Positions 9,118 to 20,458 of a DNA stretch of 64,000 bases are shown piece by piece. Under the pieces are notes generated by a model, which saw nothing but the letters and a program-made list of their open reading frames with translations, was not told the DNA's origin and did not search any database. Numbering within the stretch: the first letter of the stretch is position 1; each line of letters opens with the position of its first letter. The stretch is from Chrysopilus asiliformis. Its lineage: Eukaryota; Arthropoda; Insecta; Diptera; Rhagionidae. The DNA is taken from assembly GCA_964034945.1 (NCBI GenBank), contig OZ035960.1, forward strand, positions 17,720,403-17,784,402, in the 5' to 3' direction. The position numbers were made by a program, and so were the translations under genes.

Positions 9118-11213
9118 TAAGTGCCAAGCCAATAAATTCGCTCGCGAGCGAATCAAAAAAATAAAATTCTCCGTGAAAAGAATCATTTGATTTTATAAAA
9201 TTCGTTACGCGAGAGATTCAAATGCAAAAGAATTTTATTTTCGATTCGCGAACCGAATTTTTCCGTACCCATTTAAGATGAAGAAGGGTTGCATGGCAGT
9301 GTTAAATACCATATATCGTAAAAAGAGAAACGCGAGAGAGGAACGAAAAGTCTGAAATGCGAAAAGTGACGAGCCGTATTTTATAGACAGCACCTAACTT
9401 AAAGAAAGTTGGCTGAAAGGTTGCAGGGTAAAAAACATTTTTATTCGGAAAGAACTAAATTGAAGTTTTATCACTTAAGTGTATTGAAATATAGATTAAT
9501 TAAAAGAAATATTGCTTATAGATATTTGTCTAATTTAAAGCTTCATAGAAATGCTTCCCATTACTCCATAACTGATATCCTTTTGATTTTGTGTCGGTAA
9601 CAAAATAATATCCTATAATATTGCACACTGCCGTATTTATTACGTTTACCGGAAATAATTTTTCACGCTGGCCTGGATAACGTGACTGAAAAATGATAAG
9701 ATGAGGAGATGAAATATTACTTGTTTTTTTTTATTTTTCCGGATAGTATACACATCAATATTAGAATTTTTCCTGGTCTTTGTACAAATTTAGTACGAAA
9801 CCCGTTTGTTGATTGCCATGGAAAAGGATTCTTTGCCGTTGAATGGATGTTCAGCTTAAATTTTCTAGCTCCCTTGCCCTCTCTCGCACTTTAGAATACC
9901 TTTTTTCCTCGTCGATGAATTTTTCATCACTAAATTGAGCTTGTCATATGAAAAAAAGGCTTTCGTTTCGTACACACAGACGAGGTTTCTTCTGCTCTGG
10001 TTATTTTAGCACCTTTATTATACGTACGATAATACTGTTTCCATTTATCCACAGGAAACACTTTACTTTCGTAATACTTTCACCGTATACTGTGCTGTAC
10101 CAGGAAACACGAATAATATATATATGTATATAATATATACGTAACTAGATATTCAGGTGAATATTAAGCTTTTTCTTTTCACTTATTCCTGTTTCGAATG
10201 AAATCGCGCTAAATGGAAATTGCGAAAGATAATTGAAATGAATTCGCTATAGCTTAAGGTACTTCTCGTATCCTTCACTCGTGTTCTTATTCGGTTATTC
10301 AAAAATGATGGTTTGCGAATGAAGAGAGTTACCTCCCGAAAATGATGAAAATTTGAATCAGATTCGTTTAAGGTTTTATTTGCTAAATGTTTTGTGTATT
10401 TGCTTTTAGCTCATCCCCTTGTGGGCAATGTTTTCAACCTTTTCCCACATTTTCCACATTTTTTTTTTCATCCCAGATTTTTAGTCCAATTTTCCATTAT
10501 TCCTGCATAAAAGCATATTTCGATGGGAATGAATGGACAATTTTACTTCATTCGTGGATTTTGTTTTTGAATAAGCAAAGTATCGCGGGACACATAATAA
10601 TCTTTATTTGTATGCCGTTAACATTGCAAAAAGGACACTGCTCAAATAGCCTTTTTGGTATAGGAGAAAAAATATCCAGGGCTAAAAGCAATGGATTAGG
10701 ATTTTCGACCATTCATGGTGCGGGATATACCCGTAGTCTAGTAGGAGGGATGAACCGGATTCTTCATGATTGGACGGATATTATTTGTTGTGCTTTCATA
10801 AATAAATAATTAAGTTAAGACTGGAATGAAGGAAAAGTTATTGTAATAGGGTGAATTATATTTCTTCCTTGGCTAGCAGTCGCGCCATTTGCGTTAAAAA
10901 TTTCAAAAATTCATCCATTGGGGCACATTATAATCTTTCGTTCTCTGCTTATCTTTTCAGTGAAATTAATGTCGTTATCATTTTATCACTATATTTTATT
11001 TTTCTGCAGACGAAAGCTGGAACTTTTTTTTTTGAGTGGACGTGCTAATTATTGAAGTTATCTAATTTACTTAATAGAACCGATTGGGGTGGTCTACTAA
11101 AAATAAATATTTAATATGCACTCAGAGGTAAAGAAATACAATGGAGTTTTAGAATGAAAGGTGTAGCAAATATTTTTATGACGCGTCATTTAATTTAAAT
11201 AAATCATACTAAT
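9118..11213. other. intergenic AT-rich DNA, no gene recognised
   Basis: A perfect 18-bp palindrome ATTCGCTCGCGAGCGAAT lies at 9136-9153, with a related GATTCGCGAACCGAAT about 90 bp on. A short (TA)n tract lies around 10115-10140. The longest open frame (10387-10809, 140 codons) is not recognisable and its composition looks like chance. Confidence 0.55.
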
Positions 11214-11669
11214 ATATAAAAATGAGTTGGTGTCTGTCTGTCTGTCTGTTCCTCTTTCACGTAAAAACGGCTGAACCGATTGACTTGAAAAATGGCGTGA
11301 GTGTCTGTGGTAGTTCTGGTTCCAACATAGGCATACGGAAAAGTAGCGTGAGGGGTGGGCGAGTGAGGGGAGGGGGTAAAGTCAACTCGAAACTTAGTTT
11401 TTGCGCTATGTTACTCTTTCGCGGGGAAACTACTAAACCGATTGGCCTGAAATTTGGCATAGATGTTCGTCCGGGGTCCAGCCCCAACATAGACCCATTA
11501 AAAAGTAGCTTGAGAGGTGGGTGAGTAAGGGGAGGGGTTAAAGAAAATCGGAATCTTTTAAAGAAAAGCACGGACTTATTCTATCTAATTTAATGCCAAT
11601 TGAATTTTGTTTTCTTAGATTTGGTTCTACTCACGCTTTTAGCCGGGCGTAGCCAGGTCCAAATTCTAG
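11214..11669 (+). mobile_element. Helitron-like non-autonomous element, copy 1
   Basis: Starts TCATACTAATATATAAAAAT and contains a (GTCT)n tract, then a conserved head of about 300 bp. It ends with a GC-rich terminus followed by CTAG and a host T. TC start, CTRR end and insertion between A and T without duplication are Helitron traits. The 3' end matches the copy at 18184-18652. No ORF for Rep/helicase. The TA plus GTCY layout resembles 'mini-me' repeats of flies. Confidence 0.75.
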
Positions 11670-12090
11670 TACCTATATAAGATCGTTTGTCTTGATTGAC
11701 TGATTAACTCATCAGCGTTCAGCGCAAACCGCTGGAGTTTGAAACCTGAAATTTTCACAGTATGTTCTTTCTTTCTATAACGTATAGTTAAGGTGGACTT
11801 TTTAGAAATTCCACCCCAAGGAGGATAAACGGGGGTGGATATGGGGTTGGCGTTTTAAAGCATTGGTTTTTGCAATGAGATTGCCCATTAGGAGGCTGAG
11901 AAATGTTACTGGGAAGTATTCGAGGTCGCTGATCACGAATTTGGTGATAGAACTTCAAAATTCGAAATGAAACTGCTCAGAGGACCACGACTTTTTTCCA
12001 AAACTATTAAATTATTTCTGTTTTTTTTGGCCCGGAAAAAAAACTTTTGCAAAATAACTTTAATTCGGCAACGACGGGTGTGCAACATAG
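11670..12090 (+). mobile_element. second Helitron-like element, abutting copy 1
   Basis: Begins directly after the CTAG of copy 1 with CTATATAAGATCG and a different head. It ends near CGGCAACGACGGGTGTGCAA and ATAG, a worn version of the 3' end seen at 40982 and 63637. Its middle (CCCATTAGGAGGCTGAGAAA near 11884) matches 51310-51621. Two elements head to tail suggest repeated insertion at a terminus. Confidence 0.65.
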
Positions 12091-12267
12091 TTTTTTTAAT
12101 AAAAGTTTAAAGCTTTTAAAAAAACTCAATGATTATAATTAAAAATTATATTTGTTTTTCGAAAATCACGAATTTTGAACCTAGCTTTTGTGACTATGCT
12201 CAATAACTTATTAACAAAAAAAAACCATTGATTTTGTCTGATTTTGCTTTTCAAGCCAACATATTTA

Positions 12268-12745
12268 AAGGGCCCATAGACGGCCAACTTTGTTGCCAAC
12301 CTGGTTGCCAACCTGGTTGGTAGTTTTTACCACAGACGAGACGGAATGTTGGCAACCAAGTTGTCAACAACATTTTTAACAAGATCCCGTCGACTTTAGG
12401 TGATTTCTATAATTTTTTTATGGTTTATAGTTTATTATATGGTTATAGGACAACTATAGGGTATATTTTGACTAGTGAAAAATGAGTAAGGATTGGTTTT
12501 AAACGAGTTGTGCGAAGATGAACAACTCAATGCAACTGAGATTGGCAACCAGGTTGTAAACTTGCCTACAGACACCCCAACATGAACGCCAACATGCTAA
12601 GTTTTCAATTTTTTTTGATTTTACACCAACCTCGTCGACAACATGAAAAACCAACCGCCAACTTGGCCACAGACGTACAACATCGACTCCAACATTGCAT
12701 GTTGGCGACCAGGTTGGCAACAAAGTTGACCGTCTATGGGCCCTT
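12268..12745. mobile_element. TTA-flanked foldback MITE (PIF/Harbinger-type)
   Basis: Terminal inverted repeats of about 46 bp starting AAGGGCCCATAGACGGCCAA, with only a few mismatches. TTA lies on both sides (12265-12267 and 12746-12748), the 3-bp TWA duplication of PIF/Harbinger. The interior is rich in TTGGCAACC-like words in both orientations. Confidence 0.85.
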
Positions 12746-12748
12746 TTA

Positions 12749-13510
12749 CAAAAACTAAATTTGTACAAATAAATATTTATTACAACTCCCCAATCACGAA
12801 ATGAAAACTCTACAATAAAACCAAATGTATCTATGAATATACCATAATCATCGTTCCTTTCAATATTTTAATAATGATTTAACGAATGTGGACGGATCTT
12901 AGTAGATATAAAGCTGGGTATAAATTTATACACACACAACAAATTCCTAGCCGGTGAAAAAACCTTGGGCTGAATTTAATCGATTGGTAAAATGTGGGTG
13001 ATTAAGGGTCGGAAAAAAAATAGAAATTGATTGGATTAGGTACTTAATTCTTGTTCGATAGGCACAATTTATATTCATCATATCGTCTGTCAACTTATGT
13101 ATTTCAAAAAAAAAAATAAAAATAAAAAAAAATCAAAGTGAAATGAAATTTAATTCTCTGTCAAAAAGTAGGCTTCACATTTAAAAAATCGCAAAAAATT
13201 GTCTCCTATATTTATGAAAATGGAATGGTTCGATTTTTCTTATATTATTAGGTTATTTCTTTTATCCTTATATTCAGTTTTCCCCGAATATTTTTGCTGC
13301 AATGTTGATTTCAAAAATCTAGTTTAAAATCTCCTTAACTAATTTTTATTGCTCAAATGAAATTAACAGCACATGAAATTAACAGAATTAAATTAACAAA
13401 AATTTAATGAAATGAAATTATAACAGACTGTATAAAGTAAAATGATGAAAAAAAATTTCAACTATCGAATTATTGTTTCGGTGCTGTCCATAAAACACAC
13501 CACCCTTAAA
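12749..13510. other. intergenic AT-rich DNA
   Basis: No gene or clear repeat seen. Stretches near 13140-13440 repeat 'aaattaac' words. Confidence 0.5.
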
Positions 13511-13907
13511 TGCCGCGGTCACACGACGCTGTTTTGCCAGCCGCGGGCTGCTGTTGGTTAGTAGCGCTGGCAAGTAGCAAAACAGTGGTTTGACATTTTA
13601 ATCTGGGAGATTTTTTAAATAATAAACGTTACACACAAATTTCAATAAATAAACGTACAATAACAAGTTAATAAACAAACTTTACCACTTATCAGACTTT
13701 TAACAGCTTAGAAACCATGTGACAGGGTCACGTGATCCCTAGTAGCGCTGGCAAAGTAGAACGGTGTCTACTTCACTAGCGCTTGTAAAATCATCACGCT
13801 GCTGCTGGTAGTAGCAACGCACTGGGGTTCATACGGTGCTGCTGAAACGGCTACTAACAGCCAAACAGCCACTAGCGCTGGCAAAACAGCGTCGTGTGAC
13901 CGCCGCA
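13511..13907. mobile_element. GC-rich-ended MITE, copy 1 (family shared with 61780)
   Basis: Ends are inverted repeats of about 31 bp with one mismatch (TGCCGCGGTCACACGACGCT at the left). The words TAGCGCTGGCAA recur in both orientations inside. The interior matches 61780-62239 closely, with about 60 bp missing near the left end. Flanking 3-mers are AAA and TTA, so the target duplication is imperfect here. Confidence 0.85.
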
Positions 13908-14167
13908 TTAGGGAGGGGGGAGGTCTGCGAGCGGACAGTACTAATCTAAACTTCATACAAAAAAGCACATGAAAAAACGATCGAAAATATTCTGCAAAAT
14001 TCGGTTCACAGGATGCAGGCCGGGGCAGCAATTTGAATGAAATTATATTCCATAACTAATCGGAAAATTTAGTCTTCTGAAAAACATTTAACTGTGTTTA
14101 TTTTGTAGCAATTTTATAAGGAAACCAGCCCCCACCCATTTGATGTTATTTCAATACGGCTTTAAAG

Positions 14168-14355
14168 CCGGCCATACATTATGAGACTTGTTCTAAAACC
14201 ATATTGTAGAACTTGTTGTGGCGGAGACAAAACCAACGCGGTTTTGATTTTTGTCGAACCTAAAATTTGGTACTAAATACAACCGGCCCAAACACGATCC
14301 AACATTGCCTACAACCGAACCAAGTTGTACAACAAGTAATTTATGGCCGTCCAAG
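14168..14355. mobile_element. possible short MITE
   Basis: CGGCCATACATTA near 14170 is mirrored by TAATTTATGGCCG near 14340. Further matching words (GACTTGTTCTA and TTGTACAACAAGT) lie inside. Ends and target duplication are not clear. Confidence 0.45.
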
Positions 14356-14359
14356 AACT

Positions 14360-15754
14360 TTTTTTTCGAAAAAAAAAATCCAAAAACTTCCCTAACAGTA
14401 CCGGAAGTTACTACTACATGGTTGCGACTTAAATAAGCGAAGAAACATGTCAACCATCAACGACGCTGTAAACATAAATACCACTTGGGTTTAAAATTTA
14501 TTTAAAAAAAAATATCAAAAAGCATGACTTTAGTTTGGTCCGAATCCTTAAAAAAATTGTTTACATCAGTTTTTCAAAATTGTGAACTCTAAAGATTCAA
14601 TTCACATAACGATTTTAATCGCCAGGTCATGGAAGAAAACTTTTTTAATTATACGAGGGCCAACAAATTTTTAATTTTGATATAAAATTTGTTTGTCCTC
14701 ATCATCGCCCGCTCATCTTGTCCCGGATTGTCACAAAATAAATATGGTCCACCTAAAATACAATACAATAAATGAAATTACAAGCTCTATTGAACGAAAT
14801 TAAAAAAAATAAATAAATAAATTGTATTTAAATAAGCAATTAAGAAAATTAAGAAATGCTTTTGATTTAAAATTGCTAATCCACATGTGTTCCAGCCAGC
14901 CAATAACAATGAAAGGTAATAAAAAGGTTTTTGTTAGACCAATAATTCTAATGAGCATCAAATCTGATTTTAGTACGAGACAAAGAAATTGATCTGCAAA
15001 CCTAAGCAAATTACCTCATCTTGTGGGTAACAAAATCGAATAATCTGTAAGGGTGGTAAATTCTTTGGGTTCCATTGGCAAAGTCAATAGCAAAAGGGAT
15101 CAAGTGGAGACGAGTACCATAGAAAGGGCGACACGCTCAATACGATATATAGATAAGGTATCCAGGAGATATGTAGGGAGAGTGAATGGGATGTGACCGG
15201 AGTTATTTTTAAGCTTTATATGTCTACCCATCTGGAAAATCCAAACAAGGCTTTGACGACAGTTTTTAGGTCAAGTTTTATGTTGTGCACACACATCTCT
15301 AAGCAATATGGGACTTTAATATGGGGCCCGGTTTATCCGTATTTATACTCGTATATCCTTTAAAACTACACCCATTAAAGCTATTTCGCTTGTGGTATTT
15401 CGGTTCGTTACGTTTTTATCTTTTATTTACTTAAACATTAGAATAGCATTTGGACTCTAGTCCGATACAGTCCTTCGTCTGTCGTCCTTGGTTTTTGGAA
15501 TGTTTTTAAGTCTAGGAATTTGAAATCTGGATACGAAGTAGTATTTTGCATTTATATCTGTGTCTCAGATTAGATAAAGTAGCGCAGTGGAAAATCCAGA
15601 TTACCTCGTAAAAATAAAAATCATTTTCCTTTGAATATTTTACTAGAATCAACGAGTTGATAAAATATGTTTTCATAAGCTTTCGTGTCTGTCAGTTTGT
15701 CCGTTTGTTTGTCAGGGGCAAATCTAGTAATATGATTTTGATCCACTCATCCCA
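14360..15754. other. intergenic AT-rich DNA
   Basis: No gene seen. A 45-bp motif at 14715-14760 (CGGATTGTCACAAAATAAAT and on) resembles 63765-63808 and looks like the end of an old dispersed element. Confidence 0.5.
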
Positions 15755-17566
15755 TTTTTTTTTTTTATACCATCAGCCATACAGAGCAGTTCTCATAGAC
15801 TATAACTTAAAATTAAAATGCAATAAAAACAAAAAAAGAAAAAAATTAAAGTAGATTTAGTTTTAACAATTTTATAGATTTTTTCTTAACACATCTGATG
15901 ACATATTAAAGTCTATTTTGTTGAAATTTTTATTAAAAATATTACACATCGAAGAAATAGGCATATTTTTCCCATAATTCGTTTTGGAGAAATTATTATA
16001 GAAGAAATTAAATTGGCGTGTATTACGAGGTTTTATATTAATATTGAGTATTGAAAGTATGTTTGGAGAATCAATTTCGTTAGTTAAAATTTTAAAAATA
16101 AACAAACATTGAATTATTTCTCGTCTCTTTAAAAGTGATTGCAAATTGAGTAATAATAAGCGTTCTTCATACGGTGGAAGGTTATAATGATCTCTCCATG
16201 GCAAGCGTCTCAATGCGAATCTCACAAATCTTTTTTGAACAGACTCAAGTCTACGAACATGACTGATACAAAAAGGTGACCAAACAACACATGCATATTC
16301 CAAAATTGGTCTCACATAACTGTTATACAGAGCTAAGGTAGAAAAAGGGTCTCGAAGACCTGACGAAAATCGTTTGATCAGAGCGAGCATTTTATTTGCT
16401 TTATTGATGACGAATTCCCGATGAAGATCAAATGTAAGCTTACTGTCTAAAATTACTCCAAGGTCTTTGATAAAACTGACGTTAGTCAAAGTTGTAAAAT
16501 TAATACTGTACTCAAAAATTATAGGTGTTTGTTTTCGAGAATATGAAATAATATTGCACTTCGTTAAATTTAAAGCTAACAAGTTTTTATTGCACCAGAC
16601 AAAAAAATTTTTTAAGTCAAGTTGTAAAAGAGAAGTATCACTAGCATTACTCATTTCTTTATAAATTTTAAAGTCGTCAGCAAACATTAAAACCCGAGAA
16701 TAATTTAAGACGGAAGTGACATCATTTACAAATAAAATAAATAAAAGTGGTCCAATATGGCTACCTTGTGGGACACCAGAGTGGATATGTATAATATCAG
16801 ATAACGCGGATCGAAATTGCACGTATTGCGACCGTCCAGTTAAATAAGAAAACAGCCACAATAACAATTTCTCTGGGAATCCCAGAACACGAAGTTTATA
16901 AATTAATAGATTATGGTCAATTTTATCAAATGCTTTGGAAAAGTCAGTATAAATCGTATCTACTTGAGAGGAGTTTAAAAATGCAGAAAAAACATAATTT
17001 GTGAACTCACACAAATTAGTCGAAGTAGATCGTTTTTTGACGAAACCGTGTTGATGTTCGGATATGATGTTGCGACAATAAAAATATAGATCCTCATTTA
17101 TTATGCACTCAAACAATTTCGGTATAGAAGAGAGTTTAGCAATACACCGATAGTTTTCTACTTTCGTTTTATTTCCAGCCTTATGTAATGGAATGGTATA
17201 CGAACTTTTCCAGAAATTTGGAAAAATTGCAGTGTTCAACGATAAGTTAAATAAGTACGTTAAAACAACATGCAAGCTAAAGGCGCACTTTTTTAAAAAA
17301 ATAGGGGGAACACCGTCTGGTCCAAAAGAACAATTATCGTCCAGATTTTCGAGACACTTTAAAACGCGCTGTTCGTCAATATGCAAACTAGGGATAAACA
17401 CTTTATCTCTAGAGTCAAGATATGTGAAGTTATCGAAGTCGATTTTGTCAGTATTTGATGTAAACGCGGTTTGAAAAAATTTAGCGAACATATTAGATAT
17501 CACCAAAGGATCTTTTGCATATATAAGTAACTCCAATGACAACACAATATTTTCACTACTTCATCA
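15755..17566 (-). mobile_element. 5'-truncated non-LTR retrotransposon (LINE)
   Basis: On the minus strand: reverse-transcriptase ORF, about 105 bp of 3' UTR, then A12 (T-run at 15755-15766 on the plus strand), a normal 3' end for this class. The endonuclease and any ORF1 are missing; the frame closes at a stop about 20 bases upstream of the first usable start codon, near the truncation point. I found no convincing target duplication. Confidence 0.85.
15872..17545 (-). CDS. LINE reverse transcriptase, partial (557 aa, endonuclease missing)
   Basis: The protein has the conserved reverse-transcriptase blocks of Jockey/CR1-type LINEs: GPDGVPPIFLK near 75-86, TDFSKAFDKIDH with catalytic D201, SGVPQGS at 256-262, and FADD at 288-291 holding the two active-site aspartates. 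Downstream, a thumb-like region with SYVRPILEYACVVWSP (about 409-424) and RRLESVQKRFVRF (about 431-443) is typical of this clade. A full ORF2 would be roughly 900-1000 residues and begin with an apurinic endonuclease, which is absent, so about 40 percent is lost by 5' truncation. The frame is open with no stops, so the copy is not very old. The first codon is GTG and not a true start; the real frame continues a few codons upstream. It would have been read as part of target-primed reverse transcription, but this copy cannot be autonomous. Exact clade is uncertain. Confidence 0.9.
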   Translation of the reverse strand: MLSLELLIYAKDPLVISNMFAKFFQTAFTSNTDKIDFDNFTYLDSRDKVFIPSLHIDEQRVLKCLENLDDNCSFGPDGVPPIFLKKCAFSLHVVLTYLFNLSLNTAIFPNFWKSSYTIPLHKAGNKTKVENYRCIAKLSSIPKLFECIINEDLYFYCRNIISEHQHGFVKKRSTSTNLCEFTNYVFSAFLNSSQVDTIYTDFSKAFDKIDHNLLIYKLRVLGFPEKLLLWLFSYLTGRSQYVQFRSALSDIIHIHSGVPQGSHIGPLLFILFVNDVTSVLNYSRVLMFADDFKIYKEMSNASDTSLLQLDLKNFFVWCNKNLLALNLTKCNIISYSRKQTPIIFEYSINFTTLTNVSFIKDLGVILDSKLTFDLHREFVINKANKMLALIKRFSSGLRDPFSTLALYNSYVRPILEYACVVWSPFCISHVRRLESVQKRFVRFALRRLPWRDHYNLPPYEERLLLLNLQSLLKRREIIQCLFIFKILTNEIDSPNILSILNINIKPRNTRQFNFFYNNFSKTNYGKNMPISSMCNIFNKNFNKIDFNMSSDVLRKNL

Positions 17567-17581
17567 TTGTGAACACAACGG

Positions 17582-18040
17582 AAGGTCCTGTAAGAACAAC
17601 GTGATTATTTTTTGCTTCAAATTTTCCGGGAAAAATCCGGCCGCTGAATCCGATTCTCATGTTAAGGAGTCTGTAAGGACAACACAGTTCTGCAAGGGTA
17701 TGGTGATTATCCTGTTCGTATATTTTCCGGCAATAATCTCGTTTGGGGGTTTTGGGGCCGCTGAATTCGATTCTGACGTTATGAATTCTGTAAGGATAAC
17801 GAAAGGTCCTGTTAGGATAATATGATAATAGTTTTTCCAATTTTCCGGAAAAAAATCTCATCTGGGGATTTTTGGAGTGGCTGAATCCAATTCTGACGTT
17901 AAGAAGTCCGTAAGGATAGCAAAAGGCCCTGTTAGGGTAACGTGATTATCCTTTTTCTCAAACTTAACGAAAAAAATCAGATTTGGCGGTTTTTGAGGTC
18001 GCTGAATCTGAATTTGAAGTAAAAAAGTCTCTCAAAGTCA
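17582..18040. repeat. degenerate ~120-bp tandem repeat, four units
   Basis: The word GTGATTAT and variants recur at 17601, 17703, 17822 and 17942. Each unit carries AAGGTCCTGT, then TTTTCCGG, then GCTGAATCCGATTCT and GTTAAGGAGTCTGTAAGGA-like words. Units are clearly diverged. Related words occur at 25540-25720, 51360-51540 and around 62620-63040, so this block belongs to a dispersed family. Confidence 0.8.
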
Positions 18041-18183
18041 AGAATACGTTTTCAAAGACTAAAAAGTAAAAAAAAAAATATGTTTTTTTGAAAAAACTTT
18101 TATTAAAAAATATTCTCTAAACAAAAATATATTTTTTGAGGCGCAAATAAGAAATATAAGCGAGATAAATACTCTATAAGAAA

Positions 18184-18652
18184 TCATACTAATATATAAA
18201 AATGAGTTGGTGTCTGTCTGTCTGTCTGTTCCTCTTTCACGCAAAAACGGCTGAACCGATTGACTTGAAATTTGGCATGAGTGTCTGTGGTAGTTCTGGT
18301 TTCAACATAGGCATACGGAAAAGTAGCGCGAGGGGTGATGGAGTAAGGGGAGGGGGTAAAGTGATTTCGAAACTTAGTTTTTGCGCTATGTTACTCTTTC
18401 GCGTGGAAACTACTAAACCGATTGGCCTGAAATTTGGCATAGATGTTCGTCGGGGGTCCAGCCCCAACATAGACCGATTAAAAAACAGCCCGAGAGGTGG
18501 GGGAGTAAGGGAAGGAGGTAAAGAAAATCCGAATCTTTTAAAGAAAAGCACGCACAACTTATTCTATCTAATTTATTTCCAATTGAATTTTGTTTTCTTA
18601 GACTTTGTTCTACTTACGCTTTTAGCCGGGCATAGCCGGGTCCAAATTCTAG
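18184..18652 (+). mobile_element. Helitron-like non-autonomous element, copy 2
   Basis: Same TC start, (GTCT)n tract and head as 11214-11669 and nearly the same 3' end (GCCGGGCATAGCCGGGTCCA, then CTAG at 18649-18652). The host bases read A at the left and T at the right. Open frames on both strands through it are shared by all copies because the DNA is repeated, not because they are genes. Confidence 0.8.
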
Positions 18653-19229
18653 TAAGAAATATAATCGAGATAAAATCACAAAAATAAAATAAATATTTAT
18701 CTCGGTTTCATTTTTGATACGCATCGCCCAAAAAATTTTAATACAATTTTTAAATAAAAGTTTTTGTTATTTCTTAAATTAGCTCCAGAAAATCATATTC
18801 ATATAAGGATTTTTTTATTTGTGCCATTGGCCAACTATTTATTATAGACAAAGAATCGAGAAATTTTGACTTAAATTCTAAAATAGGTTTTCCTTTGCTA
18901 AAAATAAATTCGTTTTCTTAATTACCGGCTATAAAGATGGTTTTGTTGTCGGGCTGTTCATAAACGTATCTTTTTGAAAATAATAAATCTAATTTTCCAG
19001 GTAGCCTGTCAAGCAAATAAAAAGCTATTTTACTTACATAAGCAGGTAGATGCTTCATTTCCAGGTATTATTATCTTTAGAAAAAGACCAACAAAATACT
19101 GGCAACATATTCTCAAGATAGCCAATACATTTTTCTTGAATTGGCCCATCATAAAAGGGACATCTTACCCAAAGAACACCCTTTTCATAACAATAACACT
19201 TTGTTGTCTCATCTATGTGGAAAGACGAG

Positions 19230-19264
<35 letters not shown>

Positions 19265-20455
19265 AAAAATGACTATAGTTTTTGGGGTGAATAGAGTTGG
19301 CCATATCTATACGCCTACATATATAGAATAAAACAGGTTTTGTTAAGGCTCCTCTCAGACAACAGCCAGTATTTCCATTACTCATCGATTTTGTCAAAGC
19401 CCCGATTTCCTAAGATTTTCCTATACGAGTTACAGGCGAATACCTAAATAGTTCACATATATTTTCAAAGCGTCATACTAGCATAAAATGTATCTTTATG
19501 TTGGGGCAAGTGAGACTAAATCTGCCTTGAGATTAGGGTTATTCCTTATTATTGCCTTGACGATGGTCAAAGGACTCTCTGATATCTTATTTTTTATACT
19601 TTTTTTTTTGTTACTCTGATATACCGAATGATATTTTCTTATTTTTTTCGTTTTTTTTTTTAAATGAGTTGGACCGGAAAATGCGTACTATAAGTTGACC
19701 CTGTGTTACTCACTTAAGTAAGCTATGGATATATTCACACATACATATAAAGTTCGTTTATACAAAAACATACATATGTCTATATTTCTCAATCAGTTTT
19801 AGCACTAGAATATTTTGGCTATAGTCCAATCTATATAAAATAGTGGTCATCTTTTGTTGAGCGAAAGTTTTGGAAAAGTGATACTAGAGGAACCGATTAT
19901 GATACGGGCTAAGTAAGTTTTTCAAAACAGAAATGGGACACATGTTAACACGGAATTTGCCTCAGTTCTATTTATTTGATTTTATTTTTCTTTTTCGTTT
20001 TCATTTTTTTTTCTGTCCTATTTCTTCTGTAAGAGCAACATTTTGTATTTAAGGAAAGCCCCTCAATTTTCTTTTCATCCATGGGTTCATTTCTAAACAT
20101 TGTGCAAAAGACATGACATGACAGTTTTCTTACTGTCTTTTACCATTTGATTGTAAATAGAAGTTTAGAACCCTTTCGGTTTGTGGATATTTTTGCTTAA
20201 AAGCATTTAAAACATGTAATATGAAAACGGATAAATGCCGAAGATTTTTTTTATAAATGGCATATGACATTTTTTTCAATTTTTCTTTTAGATGTGGTTA
20301 GATGAACACGTAAAATTTCAACATAACACTGATTAAAAAATATTATTTTTGAAATGGTAACATCATAGAAAAGATTACTGATGGTCTTTTTTTTCGTGGA
20401 TACCCCTTGTAAAAAATATATTCGGCAGTTTTTAAATACGTAAAATAATAATAAG
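18653..20455. other. intergenic AT-rich DNA with (TA)n microsatellite
   Basis: A (TA)16-like run spans about 19231-19262. No gene recognised. Confidence 0.55.
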
Positions 20456-20458
20456 GGG

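Noticed and set aside
10387..10809. 140-codon plus-strand frame
   Set aside because: No recognisable family, F/S/I-rich composition as expected from AT-rich DNA, no splice or promoter context.
18237..18557. Proline-rich ~105-codon frames on the minus strand, similar at 11257-11571, 18237-18557, 40497-40919 and 63193-63537
   Set aside because: They look conserved because they lie in copies of the same Helitron-like head. They break differently in each copy and run opposite to the element.
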